DNA of 24,426 nt, from contig CAMPAA010000014.1 in the NCBI GenBank assembly GCA_946631345.1, forward strand, positions 1 to 24,426, in the 5' to 3' direction. Under the pieces are notes generated by a model, which saw only the letters and a list, made by a program, of their open reading frames with translations, ran no database searches and was not told the DNA's origin. Source of the DNA: an uncultured Verrucomicrobiota bacterium (GTDB lineage Bacteria > Verrucomicrobiota > Kiritimatiellia > RFP12 > UBA1067). Positions 1-7,605 of the stretch are shown piece by piece; position 1 is the stretch's first letter, and each line of letters opens with the position of its first letter. The position numbers and the translations under genes were made by a program.

Positions 1-316
1 CGAGGATATTGTCCGTGGTGAAGACCATTATGAGCTTCTTGCGCGCCTGCCAGGAGATGAATTCCTCCGTTATGCAGGCCTTCTGCAGGGTCTCACACAC
101 GCTGCACGACAGCCCCCCGAAGAACACGACCATCGGGATGTGCTGGCTGTCGGCCATCGCCTTGGCGTCATCGAACCGCCTACTCCACTCGCCCGGCACG
201 ACCTTGGATGTGTCAGCCTCGATATACTCTTCCGTGAATCCAAGCGCGCCGAACGCCGTGTTCAGCGCAAGCGCGGCAAAAGCCGCCGCAGACGCGATTC
301 TCTTCGCCGAAATCAT
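1..316 (-). CDS. Secreted thioredoxin-like protein, N-terminal part (runs off window)
   Basis: The frame opens with an ATG at 314-316 that overlaps the stop of the upstream 919-residue gene (ATGA junction), so it is translationally coupled, and stays open to the window edge. The visible 105 residues begin with a signal peptide (MISAKRIASAAAFAALALNT). A thioredoxin-fold N-terminus follows, with GEWSRRFDDAKAMA, a hydrophobic strand IPMVVFF, then CSVC at about residues 70-73 and a downstream F-x-x-W pattern. The same GEW...A...P...CxxC...FxxW layout recurs in four other domains of the window. CxxC suggests a periplasmic thiol/disulfide role, but the substrate is unknown. The C-terminus lies outside the window, so total length and any extra domains cannot be judged. 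Confidence 0.85.
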   Translation of the reverse strand, partial: MISAKRIASAAAFAALALNTAFGALGFTEEYIEADTSKVVPGEWSRRFDDAKAMADSQHIPMVVFFGGLSCSVCETLQKACITEEFISWQARKKLIMVFTTDNIL

Positions 317-3072
317 TTGCCACCCCCTATCTCAATCGCAAACGGATTGCTCACGCCTGCGTTTCCGCCGCCGAAACCGACGATTTCACCGTTCTCCATG
401 AAAAGGATCCCCTCGTACTTGTGGGTTGTCCCACCCGCCGAATACGAGCCCTTGAATACGCCAGTGGAGGTTTTGCCTCCGATCTTGGCGGAGCAGGAGT
501 TTGAACCGGCGGAGAGCTTCTTCTCGGTCGCCTTGACGGGGAACGAAACCTCCTCGATGCCGCCAGCCGTCGTCGCAACAGCGCCATTGAGCGACGTGAA
601 CGCCGGCCTGTTCCAGCGCGAGCCGTTGCTCTCGTCGAAGAACGTACCCATGAAATCCGCCATCGCGGCGGTTTCAGTGGCGGAACCGTTCACGTAGAAC
701 GCGAAACCGCCGTTGAACTTACGCCCGGAGGACTTCTTGAACGCCTGTGCGAACGCAACGCTGCCTCCACGCGACCACTTGGAGAGATGCGCATCCACAA
801 ACGCCTTGTCCAGAACGAGCAGACTGCCCTTGGCCGACAGCTTGTACTTGTTCATGATCTTCACCGACATCTTTGCCGTGCCCTTCTTTGCGATCTTGGC
901 AGTCGCGTATCCGGCCATGGCTCCGTTGGAGGAAGCGCCCATGCCGACGTTCCAGTTTCCGGTCCAGGCCGGGAAGCTCGTTCCGGTCTTGGTGCCGTAG
1001 AGCTGGAGCCCGTCGAAAGTGCCACCCCACACGGAAGTGGAGCCGGATACGAGCGATATGGAGATGTTGTCGTCCCCAAATATCACTGCGCTGTTCTCGT
1101 CAACCGTAATGCCGCCCTTTATCTTGGTCTTCTTGCCTTCACGGAGGATCGTGCCGGTCACCTTGCCGTTCTTCGACACCTTCCATGTTATGCTGCCTAC
1201 CATGTTCTGCCGCGAATCGAAGAATATGCCGTTGTACTCGCCCTTCAGCTCGGACGGGAACTTACCTACCGTGAACGAGACGTCTATCGACTGCGTCCCT
1301 TCGCTGCTGGTGGCCGTGATAGTGGCCGAATACTTGCCGGTGCGCGTCGGCGTGCCACGAATGACGCCGGTATTCTTGTTCAGCACAAGACCGCTCGGCA
1401 GCTTGCCCGAACTGACCGAATAGCTGACCGCCGCAGCGCCGTCCGCGACCTGCGCGGAGAAGTCGAGCTCGGCATCACCCTTCTGGAACAGCGTGACACT
1501 CGAGGGCGTGGATCCCGGATACGCCGGGCCGGAAGCGATCGAGAACGCCGCCGTGGCGGTGGCGCATGCCTTTCCGTAGTCCGCCGCCTTCATTGCGCGA
1601 ACGCCCCATGCACATTCGCCTACAAACGAATCGACGGAAAGATACCCCGAGTCGATTACATTCACTGACATGCCGGTGCCGGAATACACCTGCGCACCGG
1701 AGAACGCCGCGCCGTTTGTGTTTGCGAAAACCTCGTAGTCCAGTCCGCCTGTGCTGCTGTTCCACTTGAGATCGACGAGTGACGCGTCGCTCTTGAGCGC
1801 CGCGCGAGAGAACGCCTCGCCGTCATCCGGCGAGGATGCGGTCACGGTGATCTTGCTGAACGAAAGCGTCTTGAACCCAATCTTCTGCGCTTCGTTTGCG
1901 CCGCTGACGGTGGCCGTCACCACGAGCCTGTCTCCCGCCGCCACGCCGACGGTCTGCACATCGGCGGCAAGGTCGAACGTCTCTGCCTCGCCGGATACGG
2001 GCTTGAGCGTAGCCTTCATCGAGACGGCATCCGACACGTTCCCCGCAACGGAAAGCACTCCTGCCGCCGCCGCCGTCCAGGTGAGCGAGGCGGATCCGGT
2101 CGTAGATGTCTCAAGCACGTTGCCGTCTGCCTTGGCAGGCACGTACCAGATGCTCCCAGAGGAAAGGGTGGAAATCCCGGAGGAAGCCGAGAACTCGGCA
2201 AGCGTCTTGCCGATTGAGGAATCCTTGAACGAAAGCGTGAGTTTCTGCGTGCCATAGGATATCTTCGAGCTGCCGAAGCCGCTCGCGGCGATTCCGAGCG
2301 TTATCGTGTCGCTCAGGATGCCGTCCTTAGTCGAAGGCCCCGTGACCTCAACAGTCTTCTCGCCGTCCGAACCGTCCCACGAAATCGTATTGGGGGTCAC
2401 CGTGTAGCGGTCGGCATGGGTGCCCGAAAGCGAAAGCGTCACGGTGCCGCTCTGGCCGGATTTGCCGGTGCGGACGATCTTGCCCTTCCAGCTTCCGCCC
2501 TCGCTCACCGAGACCGAAGACACCGACGAAAGTGAGAAGATGCTGTCGTTGGGCGCGAGCGCGGCTATCGCCTCGCGGATGTAGCCGGGCATGTTGGTGC
2601 CGCGCGTCTGCGGATCGAGCCAGTACTTGTAGCGCGAGCCGTTCGAACGTATCACCGCGACGAGCGGGAAGCCGGACGATGCCGCGTACATTCTCCAGTA
2701 TTTCTGGAACGTGTCGTTGCTCACGGAGCCGTGCGCCGCATCGAATATCTCGCCGCCGTAAAGCCCCCACCTGTTCAGTAGCACCATGTAGAACTTGTAG
2801 TCGGCGACAAGGCTCTTCCACGCCGCCGTGTTGATGGTGTTCTGCACGAACGCATGGCAGTGGCTGCACCCCTCACCGTCCGCCGCCTCGTTGAGCATCG
2901 TGAGAAAGATCGGATAGCCGGTCTTTTTCGCCGCCTCCAGAACCCCGGCCATGTTGCGGGTCCATTTGTTCGGCTCGGTGCCGTTACCCACTTCTGGGAG
3001 AAACGCGGAGAAGCCGCAGTGCGTCGCTGCTGCCACGGCAAGTATCATCATCAGTTTCTTCATGGTTTTCAC
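313..3072 (-). CDS. Large secreted thioredoxin-like / putative Ig (He_PIG) protein
   Basis: This 919-residue protein has a signal peptide (residues 1-23). A thioredoxin-like domain at about 30-175 carries CSHC at 69-72 after the pattern NKWTRN...AAKKTGYPIFL. Residues 180-510 are Ser/Thr/Gly-rich beta segments. A putative Ig domain of the He_PIG type at about 525-602 shows LPSGLVLNKNTGVIRGTP. A C-terminal beta region (610-919) starts GEYNGIFFDS and contains NGKVTG-type strands, similar to the C-terminus of the metalloprotease at 11930-13813. The start is supported by AGAGGTG six bases upstream. It follows the parvulin gene by about 20 bases and overlaps the next gene by 4. It is probably periplasmic or surface exposed. 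A thiol-disulfide or adhesion-related role is inference; the CxxC could also be structural. Confidence 0.85.
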   Translation of the reverse strand: MKTMKKLMMILAVAAATHCGFSAFLPEVGNGTEPNKWTRNMAGVLEAAKKTGYPIFLTMLNEAADGEGCSHCHAFVQNTINTAAWKSLVADYKFYMVLLNRWGLYGGEIFDAAHGSVSNDTFQKYWRMYAASSGFPLVAVIRSNGSRYKYWLDPQTRGTNMPGYIREAIAALAPNDSIFSLSSVSSVSVSEGGSWKGKIVRTGKSGQSGTVTLSLSGTHADRYTVTPNTISWDGSDGEKTVEVTGPSTKDGILSDTITLGIAASGFGSSKISYGTQKLTLSFKDSSIGKTLAEFSASSGISTLSSGSIWYVPAKADGNVLETSTTGSASLTWTAAAAGVLSVAGNVSDAVSMKATLKPVSGEAETFDLAADVQTVGVAAGDRLVVTATVSGANEAQKIGFKTLSFSKITVTASSPDDGEAFSRAALKSDASLVDLKWNSSTGGLDYEVFANTNGAAFSGAQVYSGTGMSVNVIDSGYLSVDSFVGECAWGVRAMKAADYGKACATATAAFSIASGPAYPGSTPSSVTLFQKGDAELDFSAQVADGAAAVSYSVSSGKLPSGLVLNKNTGVIRGTPTRTGKYSATITATSSEGTQSIDVSFTVGKFPSELKGEYNGIFFDSRQNMVGSITWKVSKNGKVTGTILREGKKTKIKGGITVDENSAVIFGDDNISISLVSGSTSVWGGTFDGLQLYGTKTGTSFPAWTGNWNVGMGASSNGAMAGYATAKIAKKGTAKMSVKIMNKYKLSAKGSLLVLDKAFVDAHLSKWSRGGSVAFAQAFKKSSGRKFNGGFAFYVNGSATETAAMADFMGTFFDESNGSRWNRPAFTSLNGAVATTAGGIEEVSFPVKATEKKLSAGSNSCSAKIGGKTSTGVFKGSYSAGGTTHKYEGILFMENGEIVGFGGGNAGVSNPFAIEIGGGK

Positions 3073-3093
3073 CTCTTTCGTTTTGCAGATTGC

Positions 3094-4332
3094 TCAGAAA
3101 TCGCGCCCGACCTTTATCATGCGCTTGCGCGGGCCTTTCCGTTTCCCGGCGGGTCGTTTGTCCACAAGATCCACCTTGCAGTCTATCTTTGTCTTCTTGA
3201 AAAGGTCGATGAAGCGGTTTTTCATCTCCACCTTCACCTTGGCGTCGGAGATTTTCCGGCTCGCCTGCTCCTCTGTCATTTCCGGGAACAGCATCGACTT
3301 TTCAAGCATGATGTGGGCAATCTCCACGCTCTCGCTCTCGGTCTCGGTCTCAGGATGGCGCGCCAGAAGCTTGATGATATGCCAGGAGAACGGAGTCTCC
3401 ACAACATCGCTTATCTCACCGGGCTTGAGCTTTTTGTAGGCCGCCTCCATCTCCTCGCGCACATCGCCTGACGTGATGCGCTGCGGCTTTTCGTCCTGAT
3501 CGGTCAGAACGCCGCCCATATCGTAGCTCGGGCATTCGCTCCACTTCTTCGCCGCTTCGCCGAAATCCATCTTGCCGAAGCCCAGAAAGCCGCCTTTGAC
3601 CTTGCGGTGTATCTCGTGGATGAACGTCCGCTTGTATTCGTTTGTCGCCTGCGCATCCACGTTCGCCTTATGCTGCATGGCAATGCATTCCTTGATCTCC
3701 TCCGCCGTGTTCGTGAAGGAGGGGCGCACGACCTGCTCGGCGTAGGCGCGCCAGAGAAGCGCGTTCGTGAGGTTGTGCTCGTAGAACGATTCGCGCTTCG
3801 CTCCGATGAACGTGAGCATCTTCTCGCCGGCCTTGCCCTTGCCCGCGTAGTGTCTGCGTGATTCCTCGCGCTTTTCTTCGAAATCCTTTTCGTCAACCTT
3901 TATGCCGAGCCTTCTGGCCTCGACGGCAATCACCGCCAGCTGAAGATAGCGCTCGAGCAGTTTCTTGAGCCTCGTCTGGAAAACGACCTGTTTGGCGGCG
4001 TTGTAGCCCTCGGTGCCCATGTCCGGCCGCGCTGGGAAGTTGTTCACGGCATCTTCAAGATGCTCGCGTATGAGCCGCCACTTGAGCACGTCCTGCCCAG
4101 CTATGTTCAGAAATACGTCGTCATCCTTGAACTGGCGCATCACGTCGTTCGTCGCTGCGCCGCCGGCCGCGCTTCTGTCCCGCGCGAAAGACATCCTGTC
4201 GGACGATTTCGCCGCCGCGCGCGCCGGATCGATCCTCATCCCAGACGGCTTGACAGGCCCGTCGCCCCGCAGCGCTGCGCCGGTTGCGGCAAGCGCTATC
4301 GCGAGAATCATGTGCCATCTGGATGAAGTCAT
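3094..4332 (-). CDS. Parvulin-type (PpiC/SurA-like) peptidyl-prolyl isomerase, secreted
   Basis: This is a 412-residue extracytoplasmic protein. Residues 1-22 form a signal sequence. Residues 60-200 form a helical SurA/PrsA-like chaperone region with the NIAGQDVLKWRLIREHLE type of start. A degenerate parvulin domain lies at about 235-325 (FGEAAKKWSE...YDMGGVLTD...KPGEISDVVETPFSWHIIKLL). The tail is basic (KRKGPRKRMIKVGRDF). The family assists folding of exported proteins; catalytic activity is not certain because the domain is divergent. The start has AAAAGGA eight bases upstream. It is the second gene of the left operon, just as a parvulin lipoprotein (9001-10110) is second in the right operon, so a dedicated foldase for the neighbouring secreted proteins is a reasonable inference. 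Confidence 0.85.
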   Translation of the reverse strand: MTSSRWHMILAIALAATGAALRGDGPVKPSGMRIDPARAAAKSSDRMSFARDRSAAGGAATNDVMRQFKDDDVFLNIAGQDVLKWRLIREHLEDAVNNFPARPDMGTEGYNAAKQVVFQTRLKKLLERYLQLAVIAVEARRLGIKVDEKDFEEKREESRRHYAGKGKAGEKMLTFIGAKRESFYEHNLTNALLWRAYAEQVVRPSFTNTAEEIKECIAMQHKANVDAQATNEYKRTFIHEIHRKVKGGFLGFGKMDFGEAAKKWSECPSYDMGGVLTDQDEKPQRITSGDVREEMEAAYKKLKPGEISDVVETPFSWHIIKLLARHPETETESESVEIAHIMLEKSMLFPEMTEEQASRKISDAKVKVEMKNRFIDLFKKTKIDCKVDLVDKRPAGKRKGPRKRMIKVGRDF

Positions 4333-4359
4333 CTTGAATGTCCTTTTGCTTTATTCAGA

Positions 4360-4393
4360 GAGGGGGTGCCCGCATGTCGCGTACACCCCCCTC
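4360..4393 (-). promoter_or_regulatory. GC-rich intercistronic hairpin, left operon
   Basis: On the minus strand GAGGGGGGTG pairs with CACCCCCTC across a 15-base loop, with one bulged G. It lies between the Cys-containing secreted gene and the parvulin gene. No U-tract follows, so it is not a canonical rho-independent terminator. A processing, 3'-end protection or partial attenuation site is more likely. A similar hairpin sits at the equivalent place in the right operon (8930-8959). Confidence 0.55.
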
Positions 4394-4437
4394 CTTTTGC
4401 AGGCTTTTCAGCCTACCGATTGTGAATCCTTACTGGA

Positions 4438-5244
4438 TTACTCCTCGTCCTCGAGCAGACCATCCTCGCCGAAGATGACCTTCTTGTTGAAGGCGAGCTT
4501 CTGGGCGTCGGAATCGGACGCGAGCTTGGCCTGGTAGACAGCCTTCCACGTACCGCCGAAGATATCGTAGTCGCCGCAATCGCAGTTGAAGCAGGAGTAC
4601 ATATCGTTCACGAGGTTGTGGTAGCCGACGAACCAGCCGTTGTAGGTCTTGGGCGTCCAGATCGGATCGCAGCCTTCGTCGCTGTCGTTGTCGCAGTAGC
4701 CGGAGGTCTTGGTGGCCTTGGTGACCTTGAGGGTCATGTCGCCGAACGCAGAGGCCCAGAGGCTCACCGTGTCCTCGCCGTCGAGCGTATCAACCGCATC
4801 GGCCGTCAGGAACAGGTCGGACTCGAGCTTCACCGTCTTGCCCGGCTTGATCTGGGAGCGGTAGTTCTTGGCCGCCTCAAAGTTCTTGCCGAACACGGAC
4901 CACTTGCCGATCTCGACATCAGCCAGACCGAACAGGTACATATCGCTGCCCATCTTGAGCTGGGCATAGATGGTCGCCGTGTCATAGCAGCAGAGACCGT
5001 CAGCAGCGCATTCCTCGTTGGGGAAGAGAGCCAGCGCGCCCTTGGAGACCTTGAGAGCCTTCACGGACTTGTAGGCACCCTCGTTCATGTCAACCGTGGC
5101 CTTGCCCGAAGCGGTCAGCTTAAAGACCATCACAGGGCACGGAGCCTCGATATCCGGTTCATCACAATCAATCGGCTGGAACACAGCAGCGTTCGCACCG
5201 ATCGTCATCGCCGCAGCAGCGGCAACAATCATCAACTTGCTCAT
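4438..5244 (-). CDS. Small secreted Cys-containing protein, first gene of left operon
   Basis: This 268-residue protein starts at the ATG at 5242-5244. That start has AAAGGAAGA about 10 bases upstream and gives a clean signal peptide (MSKLMIVAAAAAMTIGANA). The same frame opens 37 codons earlier, but that extension is basic, lacks a signal peptide and covers the leader. The mature protein is acidic and has paired cysteines: CC at 85-86, CDNDSDEGCD at 184-193 and CFNCDCG at 218-224. The motif GGTWKAVYQAKL at 230-241 resembles GTWKIKFN and GTWSIKYN near the C-termini of the proteins at 7762 and 18892, which suggests one diverged family. I recognise no known domain. It is probably a secreted or surface protein, and the position next to a foldase suggests a folding client. 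Confidence 0.85.
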   Translation of the reverse strand: MSKLMIVAAAAAMTIGANAAVFQPIDCDEPDIEAPCPVMVFKLTASGKATVDMNEGAYKSVKALKVSKGALALFPNEECAADGLCCYDTATIYAQLKMGSDMYLFGLADVEIGKWSVFGKNFEAAKNYRSQIKPGKTVKLESDLFLTADAVDTLDGEDTVSLWASAFGDMTLKVTKATKTSGYCDNDSDEGCDPIWTPKTYNGWFVGYHNLVNDMYSCFNCDCGDYDIFGGTWKAVYQAKLASDSDAQKLAFNKKVIFGEDGLLEDEE

Positions 5245-5356
5245 TTCTTTTAATCTTCCTTTCGGAATTCCTTTTGCTCTCCTCCGCTTTGCCACCCAGC
5301 ATCGCGTCATTGAGCGGTTAACCTTTTTCTGTTCTTTCACAGCGCCAGTTCCCACT

Positions 5357-5450
5357 CACCGTCAGGCTTGACTTTTGGTCACGCCGGGTACCGCTACCCA
5401 GAATCTTCCGATCCCCTCTCGCGGTCCTAGGCCCCAGACATGACGTCCGA
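5357..5450 (-). repeat. Left copy of a perfect 94-bp inverted repeat; leader of left operon
   Basis: Read on the minus strand, this stretch is identical base for base to 7606-7699 on the plus strand. It starts TCGGACGTCATGTCTGGGGC and ends GCCTGACGGTG. Identity stops abruptly at both ends. It contains the palindrome CCTAGG, a GGGTA-GCGG-TACCC hairpin and a second hairpin TGAC-CAAAA-GTCA extended by GGC/GCC. It lies in the 5' leader of the gene starting at 5244, downstream of the candidate promoter at 5480-5508. It could be a recombination site, an RNA leader element, or both. Confidence 0.95.
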
Positions 5451-5479
5451 AAGCCTTTGGGTGCTTGAAAACAGGGCGT

Positions 5480-5508
5480 ATAATAGCATAACTCGCATAC
5501 GAGCGCAA
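5480..5508 (-). promoter_or_regulatory. Candidate sigma70 promoter firing outward into left operon
   Basis: On the minus strand TTGCGC (-35, 5503-5508) is followed by exactly 17 bases and TATTAT (-10, 5480-5485), with an extended TGC before the -10. Transcription would start near 5473, about 23 bases before the 94-bp repeat, giving a leader of roughly 230 bases ahead of the ATG at 5244. It is inside the inverted-repeat-bounded segment, so inversion would point it at the right operon. Confidence 0.6.
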
Positions 5509-5661
5509 GGGGGTTGGAGAAAAAATTTTAAAAAAGTTTTTAGGGGTGCGGAAGTGCGTTTCAGCCTTTATTTTCAGGGGTTTCGTGAATGTCGTTCCAC
5601 TTCGGCTCCTTCCGCAGGAGATTTTTTTTTTCTTCTTTTCGTCAAATCCTCGCGCCGTTTC

Positions 5662-5759
5662 AGCATAGGCCAAAAGCGATTTTGCCCTAGGGCAAACGAT
5701 GCTCAGCCCTAGGGCGAACGATGCTCCGGCCTAGGTCAAAAGATGTTCCGGCCTATTGC
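5662..5759. repeat. Tandem array of 22-bp repeats with CCTAGG core
   Basis: Units of exactly 22 bp begin at 5662, 5684, 5706 and 5728, with a partial unit at 5750. The two best units read GCCCTAGGGC(A/G)AACGATGCTC(A/C); the next is GGCCTAGGTCAAAAGATGTT plus CC. The core GGCCTAGG also occurs in the 94-bp inverted repeats. Period and palindromic cores suggest protein binding sites spaced two helical turns apart. Confidence 0.85.
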
Positions 5760-6011
5760 TACGGCAACAAATGGGGTCGATTCTTATGTCGCTCTGTTTT
5801 CAGCCGCAAAGGGTAGGTTTAGCCGCAGAGGACGCAAAGCGACACAAAGATGAAATGGCGCATACGCGCGACCACGAAAGCTCACGAACCCGCAAGGCTC
5901 AATGGGTATCGGCCTGGTAAAACGCGCATCCTGCGCGTTTCGCCCGCAACGGTCACGCGGGACGCGTACCCTACCCGCACAGGAGCGCGAGCTACCTTGC
6001 GGGGCGTGCGT
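5760..6011. other. Non-coding stretch within the cassette, with a perfect short palindrome
   Basis: I see no convincing gene here. It contains AGCCGCAAAGG followed by a partly repeated AGCCGCAGAGGACGCAAAG (about 5803-5840). A perfect hairpin AAACGCGCA-TCC-TGCGCGTTT lies at 5920-5940, and a CG-rich piece ACGCGGGACGCGTACCC near 5955-5972. These look like dispersed intergenic repeats, but a genome-wide search would be needed to show it. Confidence 0.5.
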
Positions 6012-6111
6012 TTTTAGACCAAAGGGATCCTCTTTTTAGACCAAAGGGGGAGTTATTTTAGACCATACTGGGAATCATTTTAGACCACAGGGGAAATCTT
6101 TTTAGCCTCCC
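6012..6111. repeat. Tandem array of 22-bp repeats with TTTTAGACCA motif
   Basis: Units begin at 6012, 6034, 6056 and 6078, each exactly 22 bp and each starting TTTTAGACCA. A degenerate fifth unit starts at 6100 (TTTTAGCCTCCC). The second half of each unit is variable but usually holds a GGG run. The array ends about 110 bp before the recombinase start codon. The sequence differs from the CCTAGG array at 5662-5759 although the period is the same. It probably binds a protein (recombinase, accessory factor or repressor). Confidence 0.85.
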
Positions 6112-6175
6112 GGTAGTTTCGCATACATCGCACAAATGGCAAAAAGCGTGTTTGGGAGTTGTGTCAAGCCTCTGC

Positions 6176-6204
6176 ATGACAGGAGCGCCACACCTTTGCA
6201 TTAT
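6176..6204 (+). promoter_or_regulatory. Candidate promoter of the recombinase gene
   Basis: ATGACA (5 of 6 to the -35 consensus) at 6176-6181 is followed by 17 bases and CATTAT (4 of 6 to the -10 consensus) at 6199-6204. An alternative -10, TATACT, lies at 6209-6214 without a good -35. Either would start transcription within about 15 bases of the ATG at 6225, which fits the lack of a Shine-Dalgarno sequence there. Confidence 0.4.
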
Positions 6205-6224
6205 GCCTTATACTTCCACCTATC

Positions 6225-7343
6225 ATGAAGACATATGTTGGCTCGATACAGCGGAAAGGCCGCCGCTACTATCTCGTGATGGCACAGAACGGGCACCAGA
6301 GGTGGCTCGCCCTGCGCACCTCCCTAAAACCGGTTGCGCGCATACGCGCAGCCATGCTAGCACCGGCCGATTCGGACAATGAAACGCTTTGGCTACAGCA
6401 ACTGGTTCGCCTCGGCGACAATGCCCGCCATGAGCTAAGCCGCAGACGGTTTGCCGATATTCTTTCCTGGGACAGACTCTGGAATGATTTCGAGGCCCTG
6501 TCACCGGGAAAGATTCCGTCCGCGAGCCGCCCATCATACGAGCGGTGGGTGCAGCTGCTCATCGACGCCGTTGCGGAGTTGCGGCTCAAGGTGCAGGGGC
6601 CAGTGCAGCTTTCGCACTGCGATGCCCAGCAGGTGGCCGCCCTGCTGGCGCGACGATACGTCTCGGCAAAACGTATGCTTGTGTTCTACCACAGGGTGTG
6701 GCGCACACTTTCGCTTGACGATGCGGTGTGGAAGGATGTACGGGTCGCGGGAAAGGCGAGTGAATACTACCGGCGTCTCTCCGTAGAGGAGGTCAGGCGA
6801 CTAATCGCATACTTCACATCCACGGGTCGGCAGGCCTACGCAGACATGGTAACGATAGGGTTCTACACTGGACTGCGCCTGTCGGATGTTGCGGAGCTGG
6901 AGGTCACGGAGGTGGCGCAGGACGGCGCGTTTCTACATATTCAGCCAAACAAGGTGCGGAACAGCAAGGCTCGCACACTTACCATACCTTTAATAAGTCG
7001 CGCGCGCGCGTGCGTGAGGCGGCGACTTGACGAAGCAACCCGCAGCAAACCACAGGAAACAGACGCAAGACTTTTTTTGTTCCCTTCCAACGTAAGGAGG
7101 CGTCCATCGCGTCAGCTCAGTGCGGCATTCCGGGCATGCCATGTGCTGAAACAGGGCAGTGGACGCGCAAGTTTCCATTCTCTGAGGGCCACGTTCATCT
7201 CCATGATGGACGAAAGCGGGATTCCCCCGCATGTCACGGACGCGATAACGGGCCATGCGGGAGGCGGAATGCACGCGCGGTACACCCAACCGACTCCCGC
7301 CGCGCTTCTGGCAGCAGTTCAGCGAGCCCTTCCCGATCTGTAA
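6225..7343 (+). CDS. Tyrosine site-specific recombinase (integrase family)
   Basis: This 372-residue protein breaks and rejoins DNA through a tyrosine. The N-terminal part (1-175) is an arm/core-binding region. The catalytic domain (about 183-365) has the full set expected for the family: Arg218 in TGLRLSDV, a beta-hairpin Lys (probably Lys243 in PNKVRNSK), His318 and Arg321 in HSLRATF, His344 in TGHAGGGM, and the nucleophile Tyr353 in ARYTQPTP. Nothing suggests inactivation. No Shine-Dalgarno sequence is visible before the ATG. It is the only intact gene between two perfect 94-bp inverted repeats, which fits a DNA invertase role better than phage integration: no phage, excisionase or conjugation gene accompanies it. 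Integration of a minimal element remains possible. Confidence 0.93.
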   Translation: MKTYVGSIQRKGRRYYLVMAQNGHQRWLALRTSLKPVARIRAAMLAPADSDNETLWLQQLVRLGDNARHELSRRRFADILSWDRLWNDFEALSPGKIPSASRPSYERWVQLLIDAVAELRLKVQGPVQLSHCDAQQVAALLARRYVSAKRMLVFYHRVWRTLSLDDAVWKDVRVAGKASEYYRRLSVEEVRRLIAYFTSTGRQAYADMVTIGFYTGLRLSDVAELEVTEVAQDGAFLHIQPNKVRNSKARTLTIPLISRARACVRRRLDEATRSKPQETDARLFLFPSNVRRRPSRQLSAAFRACHVLKQGSGRASFHSLRATFISMMDESGIPPHVTDAITGHAGGGMHARYTQPTPAALLAAVQRALPDL

Positions 7344-7419
7344 AATGAGGCGGAACGCACTAATGAACAATCCGTCAATCGTAAAGTTGAATGGCAGTTA
7401 AGCGTAAAATACCCGGCCG

Positions 7420-7441
7420 GATTAGAAGCCGATTAGAAACC
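7420..7441. repeat. Pair of 11-bp direct repeats (GATTAGAAGCC / GATTAGAAACC)
   Basis: Two adjacent 11-bp units differ at one base and lie just downstream of the recombinase gene. They share the TTAGA core with the 22-bp array at 6012-6111 and with the pair at 7553-7574. A recombinase arm-type or regulator binding site is possible. Confidence 0.6.
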
Positions 7442-7552
7442 TTATTCAGCACCAGAATCCCCTGACGCTCCAAGTATTGCGATTGTGCCATAGGTTTTGC
7501 GCATTCTGGACGGGCTTCTTCAAGGCTGTTTATGCGCTGCCGAAGCATGTTT

Positions 7553-7574
7553 TTAGAAAGCCATTAGAAAAGAT
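7553..7574. repeat. Second pair of 11-bp TTAGAA direct repeats
   Basis: TTAGAAAGCCA is followed directly by TTAGAAAAGAT, about 30 bp inside the right inverted repeat. The half-period of 11 bp and the TTAGA core match the other arrays of the cassette. Confidence 0.5.
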
Positions 7575-7605
7575 GCGAGAAATCGCCTAAATATTGAGGG
7601 AGGCA

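Noticed and set aside
787..1668. Long plus-strand frame opposite the 919-residue gene
   Set aside because: Arg/Ala-rich shadow of a real gene in GC-rich DNA, with no recognisable domain.
5245..5355. 37-codon N-terminal extension of the first left-operon gene
   Set aside because: The extension is basic and the signal peptide plus ribosome site at the internal ATG (5242-5244) are clearly better.
5362..5673. Minus-strand open frame of about 100 codons across the left leader
   Set aside because: It covers the candidate promoter and the 94-bp repeat, has a lysine run from a homopolymer tract, no signal or domain, and no supporting ribosome site.
5662..6111. CRISPR arrays
   Set aside because: Both arrays have a 22-bp total period with no room for spacers, and no cas genes are present.
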